From an uncultured Myxococcales bacterium (GTDB lineage Bacteria > Myxococcota_A > Polyangia > Polyangiales > Polyangiaceae): 64,000 bases of DNA. The stretch covers positions 1 through 64,000 of the forward strand of contig CALFEQ010000032.1 of NCBI GenBank assembly GCA_937949945.1, written 5' to 3'. This document shows, piece by piece, positions 32,219 to 39,576 of the stretch (positions within the stretch are counted from its first letter, which is position 1; the number at the start of each line of letters is the position of its first letter). The translations under genes and the position numbers were made by a program. Below the pieces are notes generated by a model. That model saw only the letters and a program-made list of their open reading frames with translations, was not told the origin of the DNA and searched no databases.

Positions 32219-33955
32219 TCAGCGCTTCTTGGAGCTGCTGCTGCTGCTGGTGCTGGTCTTCTTCTTGGCGCTCGCCTTGGCGTTCGCCGCGGCCTTCTCG
32301 CCGTGGGCGCTCGGCCGGGCGAGGACCATCTCGAGCGTCTCGCCGTTCGCGCGGACCATGTACGGGGGAACGCCGTCACGGAACGAGACGGTGAACTCGG
32401 TGCCGCTCCCGTCGTTCGCGACGTGGACGGACGCGATCCGCTGATCCTTCTCGGCGAGGAGCGACGTCGGCTCGGTCGGCTTGCGGTTCGGGATCAGCAC
32501 CGTGAAGCCCGTCGGCTGGACCGCTCCGTGGATGCTCTCGATCGGGCCGTCCATCTTGATCTTGATGATGTTCGGACGCGTCCCGATCCTGCCGTTCACG
32601 AACGGCGCCGGCTTCCCCGGACGGACGCTCGGCGTCGCGGCGGCGGCGAGCGGATCCATCGCCGGAGGTGCCTCCATCGCCACGGTCGTCGCGGTCGTGC
32701 CGATCGGGGCTGCGGCCGGCTCCTCCGTGATCTCCGCCGGCGGAGCGCTCGCGAGCTGCGGCGCGGGCGAGGGCTTCCAGAGCGCGAACCCGCCGAGGAA
32801 CGCCGCTACGCAGACCGCGCCCGCGACGGCGAGCTTCTTCTTCTTTTCGCCGGAGAGACGGCTCGGAGCGGCCTCGGCCTCGGCCTTGGTCTGCTCGAGG
32901 TCCGGCGAGCTTCCACGCACGACCTTGCGGCCCGTCGCGTGGAGACCGCCGCCCGGCGGCGGGGCCGTCGTGCGGCGTATGGGGATCTCGACGTCCTCGC
33001 CGGTGCTCTTGTGGCGGCGCGCGCGGGCTGCGATGAGAGCGGCGGCGACCTTCGCGCGCTTGGCCAAATCGGTCAGCGCCGGAGTGACCTTCGCCGCGCC
33101 TCGAGCGATGACCTCCTTGAAGCGCGAGCGCTCCTCCTCGTCCTCCACCTCGGGCTCGGCGGCCTCCACCTTCACCTCGGCCGCGGCGGCCGGCTCCTGC
33201 TGCTCCGCCTGCTCCACCTGCTGCTCCGCGGGCTGCGCGGGCGCGGCCTCCTGCTCGCACGCCTCGTACGTCACGCCTTCGGGGTCTCGGGGCGTCTGGT
33301 CCTGGTCGGCCGTGGGGTCCTCGCCCGGAACGACGTCCGCGGCGTGCGCTTCCAGGTCGTCGTAGCGGAGGGAGACGACGAGCTGCGGGATCCGCGAGCC
33401 CTCGTCGACCTCGATCTGCACGCGGTCGATCACCGCCGGACGGCGCTCGCCGGAGGACGCGTCCTCGAGCTCGAGCGGGCGTCCCATCTGGAGGAAGCCG
33501 AGCTCGCTGTACGCGGTGATCCCGGTCGGCATCGACTCGCGGATCCGGGCGCGCATCGGCGAGGAGAGGCCTTCGATGTGGAGTCGGATCTTCCGTCCGG
33601 CCGCCGTCGGAGGGAGCTGGCCTTCCGCCGCCAAGCCGACGATGCGCTGGAGGGCGGCCGTGCTCTGGGCGTCGAGGTTGGTGAAACGGATGCCGAACTC
33701 TCCGCCGTCGCCCATGTCGCTCTTCCAGAGGACCTCTCCAGCGGCGACGACCGTGAGCCCGTGGCCCGCGTCGAAGCGGCACATCACAGGCTGGCCGACC
33801 TCCGGAAGATAGGCCGTCCGGAGCGACATGCCTTCTTCGGAGAGGTTGACCGCCTGCGCTTCGAAGGTGGGGCCCAGCGTGCCTCCGACCTCCACCATCG
33901 CATCGAACGGGACCCGCGTCGTTCCAGGCGCGCGGCGATCATATGTATTGTTCAT
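32219..33955 (-). CDS. PilZ-domain protein with one membrane helix
   Basis: A 578-residue protein. The N-terminus (about 5-110) looks like a PilZ domain: RRAPGTTRVPFD, then QAVNLSEEGMSL and EFGIRFTNL. The c-di-GMP signature RxxxR is only RRAPGTTR-like and D/NxSxxG appears as NLSEEG, so binding is plausible. A second beta domain follows (about 120-215), then a Glu/Ala/Gln-rich disordered linker, a single helix (LAVAGAVCVAAFLGGFALW, about 385-403), and a C-terminal beta domain (about 460-550) ending in a poly-Ser/Lys tail. Strong GGAGGA before the ATG. Probably an envelope protein linking c-di-GMP to the periplasm. Confidence 0.78.
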   Translation of the reverse strand: MNNTYDRRAPGTTRVPFDAMVEVGGTLGPTFEAQAVNLSEEGMSLRTAYLPEVGQPVMCRFDAGHGLTVVAAGEVLWKSDMGDGGEFGIRFTNLDAQSTAALQRIVGLAAEGQLPPTAAGRKIRLHIEGLSSPMRARIRESMPTGITAYSELGFLQMGRPLELEDASSGERRPAVIDRVQIEVDEGSRIPQLVVSLRYDDLEAHAADVVPGEDPTADQDQTPRDPEGVTYEACEQEAAPAQPAEQQVEQAEQQEPAAAAEVKVEAAEPEVEDEEERSRFKEVIARGAAKVTPALTDLAKRAKVAAALIAARARRHKSTGEDVEIPIRRTTAPPPGGGLHATGRKVVRGSSPDLEQTKAEAEAAPSRLSGEKKKKLAVAGAVCVAAFLGGFALWKPSPAPQLASAPPAEITEEPAAAPIGTTATTVAMEAPPAMDPLAAAATPSVRPGKPAPFVNGRIGTRPNIIKIKMDGPIESIHGAVQPTGFTVLIPNRKPTEPTSLLAEKDQRIASVHVANDGSGTEFTVSFRDGVPPYMVRANGETLEMVLARPSAHGEKAAANAKASAKKKTSTSSSSSSKKR

Positions 33956-33978
33956 GGATTTCCTCCGGGACCCTCATC

Positions 33979-34007
33979 GGATAAGGAGGAATCGCGCGAC
34001 GGGCCAA
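33979..34007 (-). promoter_or_regulatory. sigma-70-type promoter for the PilZ gene
   Basis: Reverse strand: TTGGCC (34002-34007), 17 bases, TTATCC (33979-33984), about 25 bases upstream of the ATG, with GGAGGA in between as ribosome-binding site. Confidence 0.5.
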
Positions 34008-34025
34008 GTTTCGGACGCGACGAAG

Positions 34026-34209
34026 AGGCTCCAGGCTCCGGGCTCCAGGCTCCAGGGGGCGCGCGCTTCGCGCGCGCCAACCTCGCTGAGGACTGAGGAG
34101 GGAAAGAGGCTCCGGGCTCCAGGTGGCGCGCGCTTCGCGCGCGCCAACCTCGCTGAGGACTGAGGAGGGAAGAGGCTCCGGGCTCCAGGTGGCGCGCGCT
34201 TCGCGCGCC
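34026..34209 (+). repeat. three tandem A-C-B composite repeats
   Basis: The composite unit is module A (GGCTCC type), module C (9-bp stem GGCGCGCGC around TTC, then AACC) and module B (CTGAGGACTGAGGAGG). It occurs at 34026-34101, 34107-34168 and 34173-34209; the second and third have a shortened A and the third lacks B and two stem bases. Unlike the other loci, no plus-strand gene precedes this array; it lies just upstream of the PilZ promoter. Confidence 0.88.
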
Positions 34210-34233
34210 AACCTCACGCGACAGCTCCCTTCA

Positions 34234-34259
34234 CTGCCGACGGTCGATGCTCTCGGCAG
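34234..34259. promoter_or_regulatory. inverted repeat upstream of the sigma-54 element
   Basis: CTGCCGA (34234-34240) and TCGGCAG (34253-34259) form a perfect 7-bp dyad with a 12-base spacer, about 150 bases upstream of the predicted start of the candidate small RNA. This is the usual distance for an enhancer-binding-protein site. Confidence 0.35.
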
Positions 34260-34383
34260 AGCTCGTCATCAGCAGCAAAGGATCGCAGTCGACATTTCGA
34301 GGTTGGCAGGCCAAGCCTTCGCTTTTGCACGGCCGTAAGACACGAGCCGCCGTGTTTTCTCGGTATTTTCGGCCCCGCCAGAG

Positions 34384-34399
34384 TTGGCACGGGACACGC
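34384..34399 (+). promoter_or_regulatory. sigma-54-type -24/-12 promoter
   Basis: TTGGCACG starts at 34384 and GC lies at 34398-34399, giving the invariant GG-N10-GC spacing. The -24 part matches the TTGGCACG consensus exactly; the -12 part is ACGCA instead of TTGCA. The start point would be about 34411. Confidence 0.5.
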
Positions 34400-34410
34400 A
34401 TTACGGTGGG

Positions 34411-34464
34411 CAGCGCTGCGGCGAGGCTTGTCCCCCCCCGAGCCCGCCGCGGCGTTTTCTTTTT
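34411..34464 (+). ncRNA. candidate orphan small RNA: single hairpin with C-only loop
   Basis: Starting at the predicted sigma-54 start point, bases 34415-34423 pair with 34445-34453 (nine pairs, one G-U), A34424 bulges, and 34425-34430 pair with 34439-34444 (six pairs, one G-U). The loop is TCCCCCCC (34431-34438). The stem is followed by TTTTCTTTTT (34455-34464), a good intrinsic terminator tail. No plus-strand gene precedes it, so it is not the terminator of a known gene. The transcript would be about 54 nt and C-rich loops of this kind can pair with G-rich ribosome-binding sites. Expression is untested. Confidence 0.45.
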
Positions 34465-34568
34465 GTCCGCCCGAGGTCCGCGAGCGTAGGGCAGACCCGC
34501 CCCCGGCGCTCAGCCCTCGCTGCCCTCGCTGGGGAGAGCGCAGAGCACTCGACCGCGCGACGACAGGC

Positions 34569-34668
34569 GGCGCGCGCTTCGCGCGCGCCAACCGCAGTCG
34601 CTGAGGACTGAGGACGGAGGACCGAGGACTGAAAAGTCCTGGAGCCTGGAGCCCGGAGCCTGGAGCCT
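34569..34668 (-). repeat. modules C, B and inverted A after the carboxylase gene
   Basis: Module C lies at 34569-34589, B at 34601-34631 and inverted A at 34638-34668. In the sense of the leftward carboxylase gene, module A begins eight bases after its stop codon. The remaining bases 34470-34568 hold nothing I recognise. Confidence 0.85.
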
Positions 34669-34675
34669 CCGCTCG

Positions 34676-36301
34676 TCAGAGCGGAATGTTCGAGTGCTTC
34701 TTCGCGGGATTCGAGTCCCGCTTGTCCTTCAGCATCTCGAGGGCGCGGTAGAGGCGCGCGCGGAGGGTCCGCGGGTAGATGACCTCGTCGATGAAGCCGA
34801 GCTCGGCGGCCTTGTACGGGTTGGCGAACTTCTCGCGGTAGTCGGCGATGAAGTCCGCGCGGGTCTTCGCGGGATCCGCGGCCTTCGCGATCTCGTGGCG
34901 GTAGACGATGTTGACGGCCCCGTCGGGCCCCATCACCGCGATCTCGGCCGTCGGGAACGCGAGGTTGATGTCCGCGCGGATGTGCTTCGACGCCATGACG
35001 TCGTACGCGCCGCCGTACGCCTTGCGCAGGATGACCGTGACCTTCGGCACCGTCGCCTCGGCGAACGCGAAGAGCAATTTCGCGCCGTGGCGGATGATGC
35101 CGCCGTACTCCTGGTCGGTGCCCGGCAAGAAGCCCGGCACGTCGACGAACGTGACGAGCGGGATGTTGAAGCAGTCGCAGAAGCGGACGAAGCGCGCCGC
35201 CTTCTGCGAGGCGTCGATGTCGAGCACGCCCGCGAGGACGGCGGGCTGGTTCGCCACGACACCGACGACGCGGCCGCCGATGCGCGCGAAGCCGACGACG
35301 ATGTTCGGCGCGAACGCCTCCGCGATCTCGAAGAGGTATCCGTCGTCGACGACGGCGCGGACCACCTCCTTGACGTCGTACGGTTTGCTCGACTCGAGCG
35401 GGATCATCGTGTCGAGCTCGGGCACCTCGCGCAGAGGCGGGTCGGACGACGGCTTGAACGGCGGGTCCTCCTGGTTGTTCGCGGGGAGGAACGAGAGGAG
35501 CTCGCGCGTCTGCGCGATGCACGTGCGGTCGTCGGGCGCGGTGAGGTGACAGACGCCGCTCTTCGTCGCGTGGGTCTGGGCGCCGCCGAGGTCCTCCTTC
35601 GTGACCTCCTCGTGGGTCACCGCTTTGATGACCTCGGGCCCGGTGATGAACATGTAGCTCGTGCCCTCGACCATCAGGATGAAGTCCGTGATGGCGGGCG
35701 AGTACACGGCGCCTCCGGCGCACGGGCCCATGATGCAGCTGATCTGCGGGATGACGCCGCTCGCGAGCGTGTTGCGCAGGAAGATGTCCGCGTAGCCGGC
35801 CAGCGACTCGACGCCCTCCTGGATGCGGGCGCCTCCCGAGTCGTTGAGCCCGACGACGGGCGCGCCGACCTTCATCGCGAGGTCCATCACCTTGCAGATC
35901 TTCTGGGCGTAGGCGCCCGAGAGCGACCCGCCGAAGACGGTGAAGTCCTGCGCGAACACGAAGACCTTTCGGCCGTCGACGAGGCCCCATCCGGTGACGA
36001 CGCCGTCGCCGAGGACCTTCTGGTCCTGCATTCCGAAGTCGGTGCAGCGATGGGTCACGAAACGGTCCAGCTCGACGAACGAGCCCGGATCGAGCAAGAG
36101 GTCGATGCGCTCGCGCGCGGTGAGCTTGCCGGACTCGTGCTGCTTCTTGATCCGTTCGGGCCCGCCCCCGAGCAGCGCCTTCGCGTTCATGGCGTCGAGC
36201 CGCTGGATGTGCGGCGCCGGCGGGCGTGACGGGGTCGCGGAGCTCGGGGCGCCAGGCTCGCCGGCACCCGCTTCGTTCGAGGGACGGGACATCTCGGACA
36301 T
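34676..36301 (-). CDS. pccB: acyl-CoA carboxylase beta (carboxyltransferase) subunit
   Basis: A 541-residue carboxyltransferase of the propionyl-/methylmalonyl-type, moving CO2 from biotin to acyl-CoA. KLTARERIDLLLDPGSF at the N-terminus, the oxyanion loops GGARIQEG near 160 and GPCAGGAVYSP near 195, and PGFLPGTDQEYGGIIRHGAK near 405 are all canonical. About 30 disordered residues precede the domain, so a later start is possible (for example the Met at 38). No biotin carboxylase or biotin carrier gene is nearby. Role: probably propionyl-CoA or methylmalonyl-CoA supply for odd-chain fatty-acid, amino-acid or polyketide metabolism. Confidence 0.93.
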   Translation of the reverse strand: MSEMSRPSNEAGAGEPGAPSSATPSRPPAPHIQRLDAMNAKALLGGGPERIKKQHESGKLTARERIDLLLDPGSFVELDRFVTHRCTDFGMQDQKVLGDGVVTGWGLVDGRKVFVFAQDFTVFGGSLSGAYAQKICKVMDLAMKVGAPVVGLNDSGGARIQEGVESLAGYADIFLRNTLASGVIPQISCIMGPCAGGAVYSPAITDFILMVEGTSYMFITGPEVIKAVTHEEVTKEDLGGAQTHATKSGVCHLTAPDDRTCIAQTRELLSFLPANNQEDPPFKPSSDPPLREVPELDTMIPLESSKPYDVKEVVRAVVDDGYLFEIAEAFAPNIVVGFARIGGRVVGVVANQPAVLAGVLDIDASQKAARFVRFCDCFNIPLVTFVDVPGFLPGTDQEYGGIIRHGAKLLFAFAEATVPKVTVILRKAYGGAYDVMASKHIRADINLAFPTAEIAVMGPDGAVNIVYRHEIAKAADPAKTRADFIADYREKFANPYKAAELGFIDEVIYPRTLRARLYRALEMLKDKRDSNPAKKHSNIPL

Positions 36302-36411
36302 TCTCGGGCCGACTACATAGCCCGGGCGCGCGCGAAATACACGCGTGATGCCGCCGATTCGCCCCCTTCCGTCCCCCGTCCGAGTGGCTAGCGCGGCGGT
36401 GAGACCCCTCC

Positions 36412-36417
36412 TATTCT
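36412..36417 (+). promoter_or_regulatory. -10 hexamer TATTCT, 11 bases before the start codon
   Basis: TATTCT ends 11 bases before the kinase ATG; no ribosome-binding site lies between them. Confidence 0.45.
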
Positions 36418-36428
36418 GATCGGGTTCG

Positions 36429-38099
36429 ATGATGGAGAAGGCGAGCCCCTACCCCGCTCCGGGCGAGATCATCGACGGCAAGTACCGCGTGGAGAAGCTC
36501 CTCGGTGAAGGGGGCATGGGCGCGGTCGCTCGCGCCACGCACCTTCTCCTGCACCGTACCGTCGCGGTGAAGTTCATGAACCCGCAGTTCATGACCTTCC
36601 CGGGCGCTGTCGAGCGCTTCCTCAACGAGGGTCGAGCGAGCGGGCTCATCAAGAGCGACCACGTCGTGCCCGTGAGCGACGTCGGATGCCTCCCGAGCGG
36701 CACGCCGTACCTCGTCATGGAGTGCCTCTACGGGCTCGATCTCGCCGATCTGCTCGCGCGGGACGGGCCGTCGGGGCTGCCGATCGAGCGCGCGATCCAC
36801 TTCGTCGTCCAGATCCTCCGCGGCCTGCAGGCCGCGCACGCGATCGGGATCATCCATCGCGACATGAAGCCCTCCAACTGCTTCGTCGTCACGCACGACG
36901 GCGAGGAGGACTTCATCAAGATCCTCGACTTCGGCATCAGCAAGATCGCGCAGCCCGGCAGCGCGTCGCTCACCCAGACGAACTCGGCGCTCGGAACGCC
37001 GCTCTACATGTCGCCCGAGCAGGCACGCAGCCCGCGCGACGTGGACGCGCGCTCCGACCTCTACTCCGTCGGCGTCATCCTCTACGAGCTGCTCTGCGGG
37101 AAGACGCCCTTCTTCTCCGAGAGCGGCGAGTTCACCGAGATCCTCTTCCAGCTCTTCACCGCGGATCCGCCGCCGATCCAGCAGAGCCGTCCGGACATCC
37201 CCGACGAGCTCGCGGCCGTCGTCCACAAGGCGCTCGCGCGCGAGGTGCCGGACCGGTACGCGAGCGCGCTCGAGTTCGCAGAGGCGCTCGTCCCCTTCGC
37301 GAGCGAGAAGACCGTCGCGCTCGTCGAGCGCATGCGGGCGTACAAGCCTCCGTCCAAGGACTCGATCGCCCCGATCCTCGAAGGCTTGCCCACGTCGATG
37401 GCCGCGTTCTCGCAGCTCCAGCGCGGGCACACCGACGTGATGCCGAATCGTCCGACGACGGACGTGCAGAAGGGCCCGCCCGTCACCGAGGTCCTCGCCG
37501 ATGCGCCGAAGCCGGGCGACAAACCGATCATCGTCGAGAAGACGGCGATCCTCCCGCAGCAGGCTCAGCCCCGCATGGCCGCCGTGCCGAAGGACGTGGG
37601 GGCGCGTGCTCGCCCGGAGGATGCGCTCGGGCGCACGCAGCTCGAGCCCTCGGCTGCTGCTGCTGCTGCTGCTGCTGCCGCGGTGCAGACGGACCTCAGC
37701 ACGACGCGGGACGCCGCGAGCTCGGACGCTCCGTCGAAGCGCTCGCCGATGGTCTATGCCCTGCCCATCGTCGCGCTCGTCGTGATCGGCGGCGGCGCGG
37801 CCGCGTTCGTCTCGAGCCAGAAATCGAACGCCGGCAGCGCCGCCGGGGCAAATCCGACGACGAGCGCCGTCGCCAGCGCGACGACACCCGAATCGACGAC
37901 GGCGCCTCCCTCGTCGGTCACGACCGCCTCCTCGAGCGCGCCCGCCGTCGCGTCGACCGAGCCGACGGCGTCCGCCGCCGTGGCGAGCGCCAGCGCCGCG
38001 CCGAGCGCCACGGCGACGTCCGCGTCCACCACGGTGAAGCCGAAGCCGCCACCCAAGCGCACGGTCATCCCCGGCCTCGATACCCAGCTCCAGCAGTGA
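36429..38099 (+). CDS. Ser/Thr protein kinase with poly-Ala tract and one membrane helix
   Basis: A 556-residue PknB-type kinase. The catalytic domain (about 15-290) has GEGGMGAV, VAVKFM, HRDMKPSN near 143, DFGISK and MSPEQARS. A linker carries about ten alanines (407-417) encoded largely by GCT, a codon unusual in this genome, arising from a CTG microsatellite. One helix (VYALPIVALVVIGGGAAAFV, about 441-460) is followed by about 95 residues rich in Ser, Thr and Ala, probably periplasmic and unstructured. A PEGA-domain gene follows on the same strand. Confidence 0.92.
   Translation: MMEKASPYPAPGEIIDGKYRVEKLLGEGGMGAVARATHLLLHRTVAVKFMNPQFMTFPGAVERFLNEGRASGLIKSDHVVPVSDVGCLPSGTPYLVMECLYGLDLADLLARDGPSGLPIERAIHFVVQILRGLQAAHAIGIIHRDMKPSNCFVVTHDGEEDFIKILDFGISKIAQPGSASLTQTNSALGTPLYMSPEQARSPRDVDARSDLYSVGVILYELLCGKTPFFSESGEFTEILFQLFTADPPPIQQSRPDIPDELAAVVHKALAREVPDRYASALEFAEALVPFASEKTVALVERMRAYKPPSKDSIAPILEGLPTSMAAFSQLQRGHTDVMPNRPTTDVQKGPPVTEVLADAPKPGDKPIIVEKTAILPQQAQPRMAAVPKDVGARARPEDALGRTQLEPSAAAAAAAAAAVQTDLSTTRDAASSDAPSKRSPMVYALPIVALVVIGGGAAAFVSSQKSNAGSAAGANPTTSAVASATTPESTTAPPSSVTTASSSAPAVASTEPTASAAVASASAAPSATATSASTTVKPKPPPKRTVIPGLDTQLQQ
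37653..37676 (+). repeat. (CTG)8 microsatellite within the kinase gene
   Basis: Eight perfect CTG units, read as alanine codons GCT in the kinase linker. Length changes by whole units would alter only the poly-Ala tract. Confidence 0.85.
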
Positions 38100-38221
38100 T
38101 CCGACCGTCGCGCGCGACGGCGCTTTCTCGCGGGCTCCGTGGCACGTGCTCTCGGCCACGCGGAAGGGGCGAAAGCACACCCGCTTCGTGCCCTCTTGCT
38201 TTAACCTTGCACCCAACAGCC

Positions 38222-39427
38222 ATGCGCTCGGCCCGTCGTCTTGCTTTCGTCCTTTCGATCGCCCTTGCAGCTCCATACGTCGCCGTGTCGATGCCGAGCA
38301 CGGCGTGGGCTCAAGCCCGAAAGCCGATCCGCGAGCAGCTCCCGCTCGAGGCACGCGGGCACTGGGACGCGGGCATCGCGCTCGCGCAGCGAAAGAACTG
38401 GGACGGGGCTCGAACGAGCTTCATGAGCGCGTACGAGATCTCGAAGAACCCGCGCGTCCTCTTCAACGTGGCCGTCGCGGAGAAGGAGCTGCAGCGGTAC
38501 GCCGCGGCCCTCGAGATGTTCCGTCGCGAGCTCGCCGAGGGCAAAGGCCTGCTCACGCCGGACGAGGAGCGCGAGATCGCTGCGGCGATCGCCGGGCTCG
38601 AGAAGCTCACCGGCGCGCTCACGATCAACGTCAACGAGAAGGACGCGGACATCTTCATCGACGACGAGAAGATCGATCCCGCGAAGCTCCAACAGGGCCC
38701 CATCACGGTGAAGCTGGGCGAGCGGCGCGTGCGCGCGACCAAGGCCGGCTTCCAGGAGGCGGTCGGCTCCGTCCAGGTGCCCGGCGGCGGCAAGGCGGAG
38801 ATCACGCTCAAGCTCGAGCCGCTCGTGAAGACGGCGCGCGTCAACGTGAACGTCATCGGGCCGCCGAACGCGATCGTGAAGATCGACGGCAAGGAGGTGG
38901 GCCCTGCGCCCTACGTGGGGCAGGTGAACGTCGCGCCCGAGCCGCACCAGTTCACGGCGGAGGCTCCCGGCTACGTGCCTACGACGCAGAGCGCGATCGT
39001 CAAGGAGGGAGAGGTCCTCAACCTGACGCTGCATCTCGCGCCCGAGCAGGAGAAGGGCAGGCTGCTCGTCATCGCCAAGCCGGAAGGGGCGACGATCGAG
39101 ATCGACGGCAAGGTCGCCGGCGCGACCCGCTGGGAGGGGCCCGTCGACGCGCGGGTGCACCAGATCGTCGTCCGGAAGCCCGGCTACTACACGTGGACCT
39201 ACGACGTGGAGGTGCCCAAGGGCGGCGAGCGCTCCGTCACGGCGACGCTCAACGAGGACCGGAACACGAGCTTCGTGCCCTGGCTCATCGGGAGCATCGT
39301 CATCGGCTCGGCGCTGGTGGGCGCGATCGTGTTCTTGGCGACCCCGCCCGACGAGGAGCCACAGAAGGGCACCCTCTCCCCGTTCGTCTTCGGGACCTCG
39401 TCCTACCAGCCGGGGCTCCGTTTCTGA
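38222..39427 (+). CDS. exported PEGA-domain protein with TPR-like N-terminus
   Basis: A 401-residue protein. The signal peptide ends near TAWAQA (about 31). A TPR-like region (about 40-125, HWDAGIALAQRKNWDGARTS) is followed by three PEGA-type repeats (about 130-215, 220-300, 300-350), seen in GALTINVNEKDADIFIDDEK and ATIEIDGKVAGATRWEGP. A C-terminal helix (FVPWLIGSIVIGSALVGAIV, about 350-375) anchors it. PEGA domains are common in surface proteins of myxobacteria. I used ATG 38222, just before the signal. Role unknown; probably envelope-associated. Confidence 0.85.
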   Translation: MRSARRLAFVLSIALAAPYVAVSMPSTAWAQARKPIREQLPLEARGHWDAGIALAQRKNWDGARTSFMSAYEISKNPRVLFNVAVAEKELQRYAAALEMFRRELAEGKGLLTPDEEREIAAAIAGLEKLTGALTINVNEKDADIFIDDEKIDPAKLQQGPITVKLGERRVRATKAGFQEAVGSVQVPGGGKAEITLKLEPLVKTARVNVNVIGPPNAIVKIDGKEVGPAPYVGQVNVAPEPHQFTAEAPGYVPTTQSAIVKEGEVLNLTLHLAPEQEKGRLLVIAKPEGATIEIDGKVAGATRWEGPVDARVHQIVVRKPGYYTWTYDVEVPKGGERSVTATLNEDRNTSFVPWLIGSIVIGSALVGAIVFLATPPDEEPQKGTLSPFVFGTSSYQPGLRF

Positions 39428-39576
39428 GCGACAAGTCCACGAAGAACCCAAGGATCACGAGGAGTAGCCCCGCCTGACCGTCCGTCCCCGTCATGCGTTT
39501 GGTCGACTCGCTGTGGAGCGCCGCGCATGTCACCTTCGAGAGTCGTCGTCCGTCTTCTCGTCTGGAGAGCAAACGC

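Noticed and set aside
34337..34368. Second terminator-like hairpin upstream of the sigma-54 element
   Set aside because: The 8-bp stem uses the T-run itself for pairing and no clean U-tail remains, so it was not listed as a separate RNA or terminator.
38143..38160. Sigma-54-like GTGGCACG before the PEGA gene
   Set aside because: The -24 part resembles the consensus, but no GC follows at N10, so the spacing rule fails. The stretch is instead part of a 6-bp dyad CGTGGC/GCCACG.
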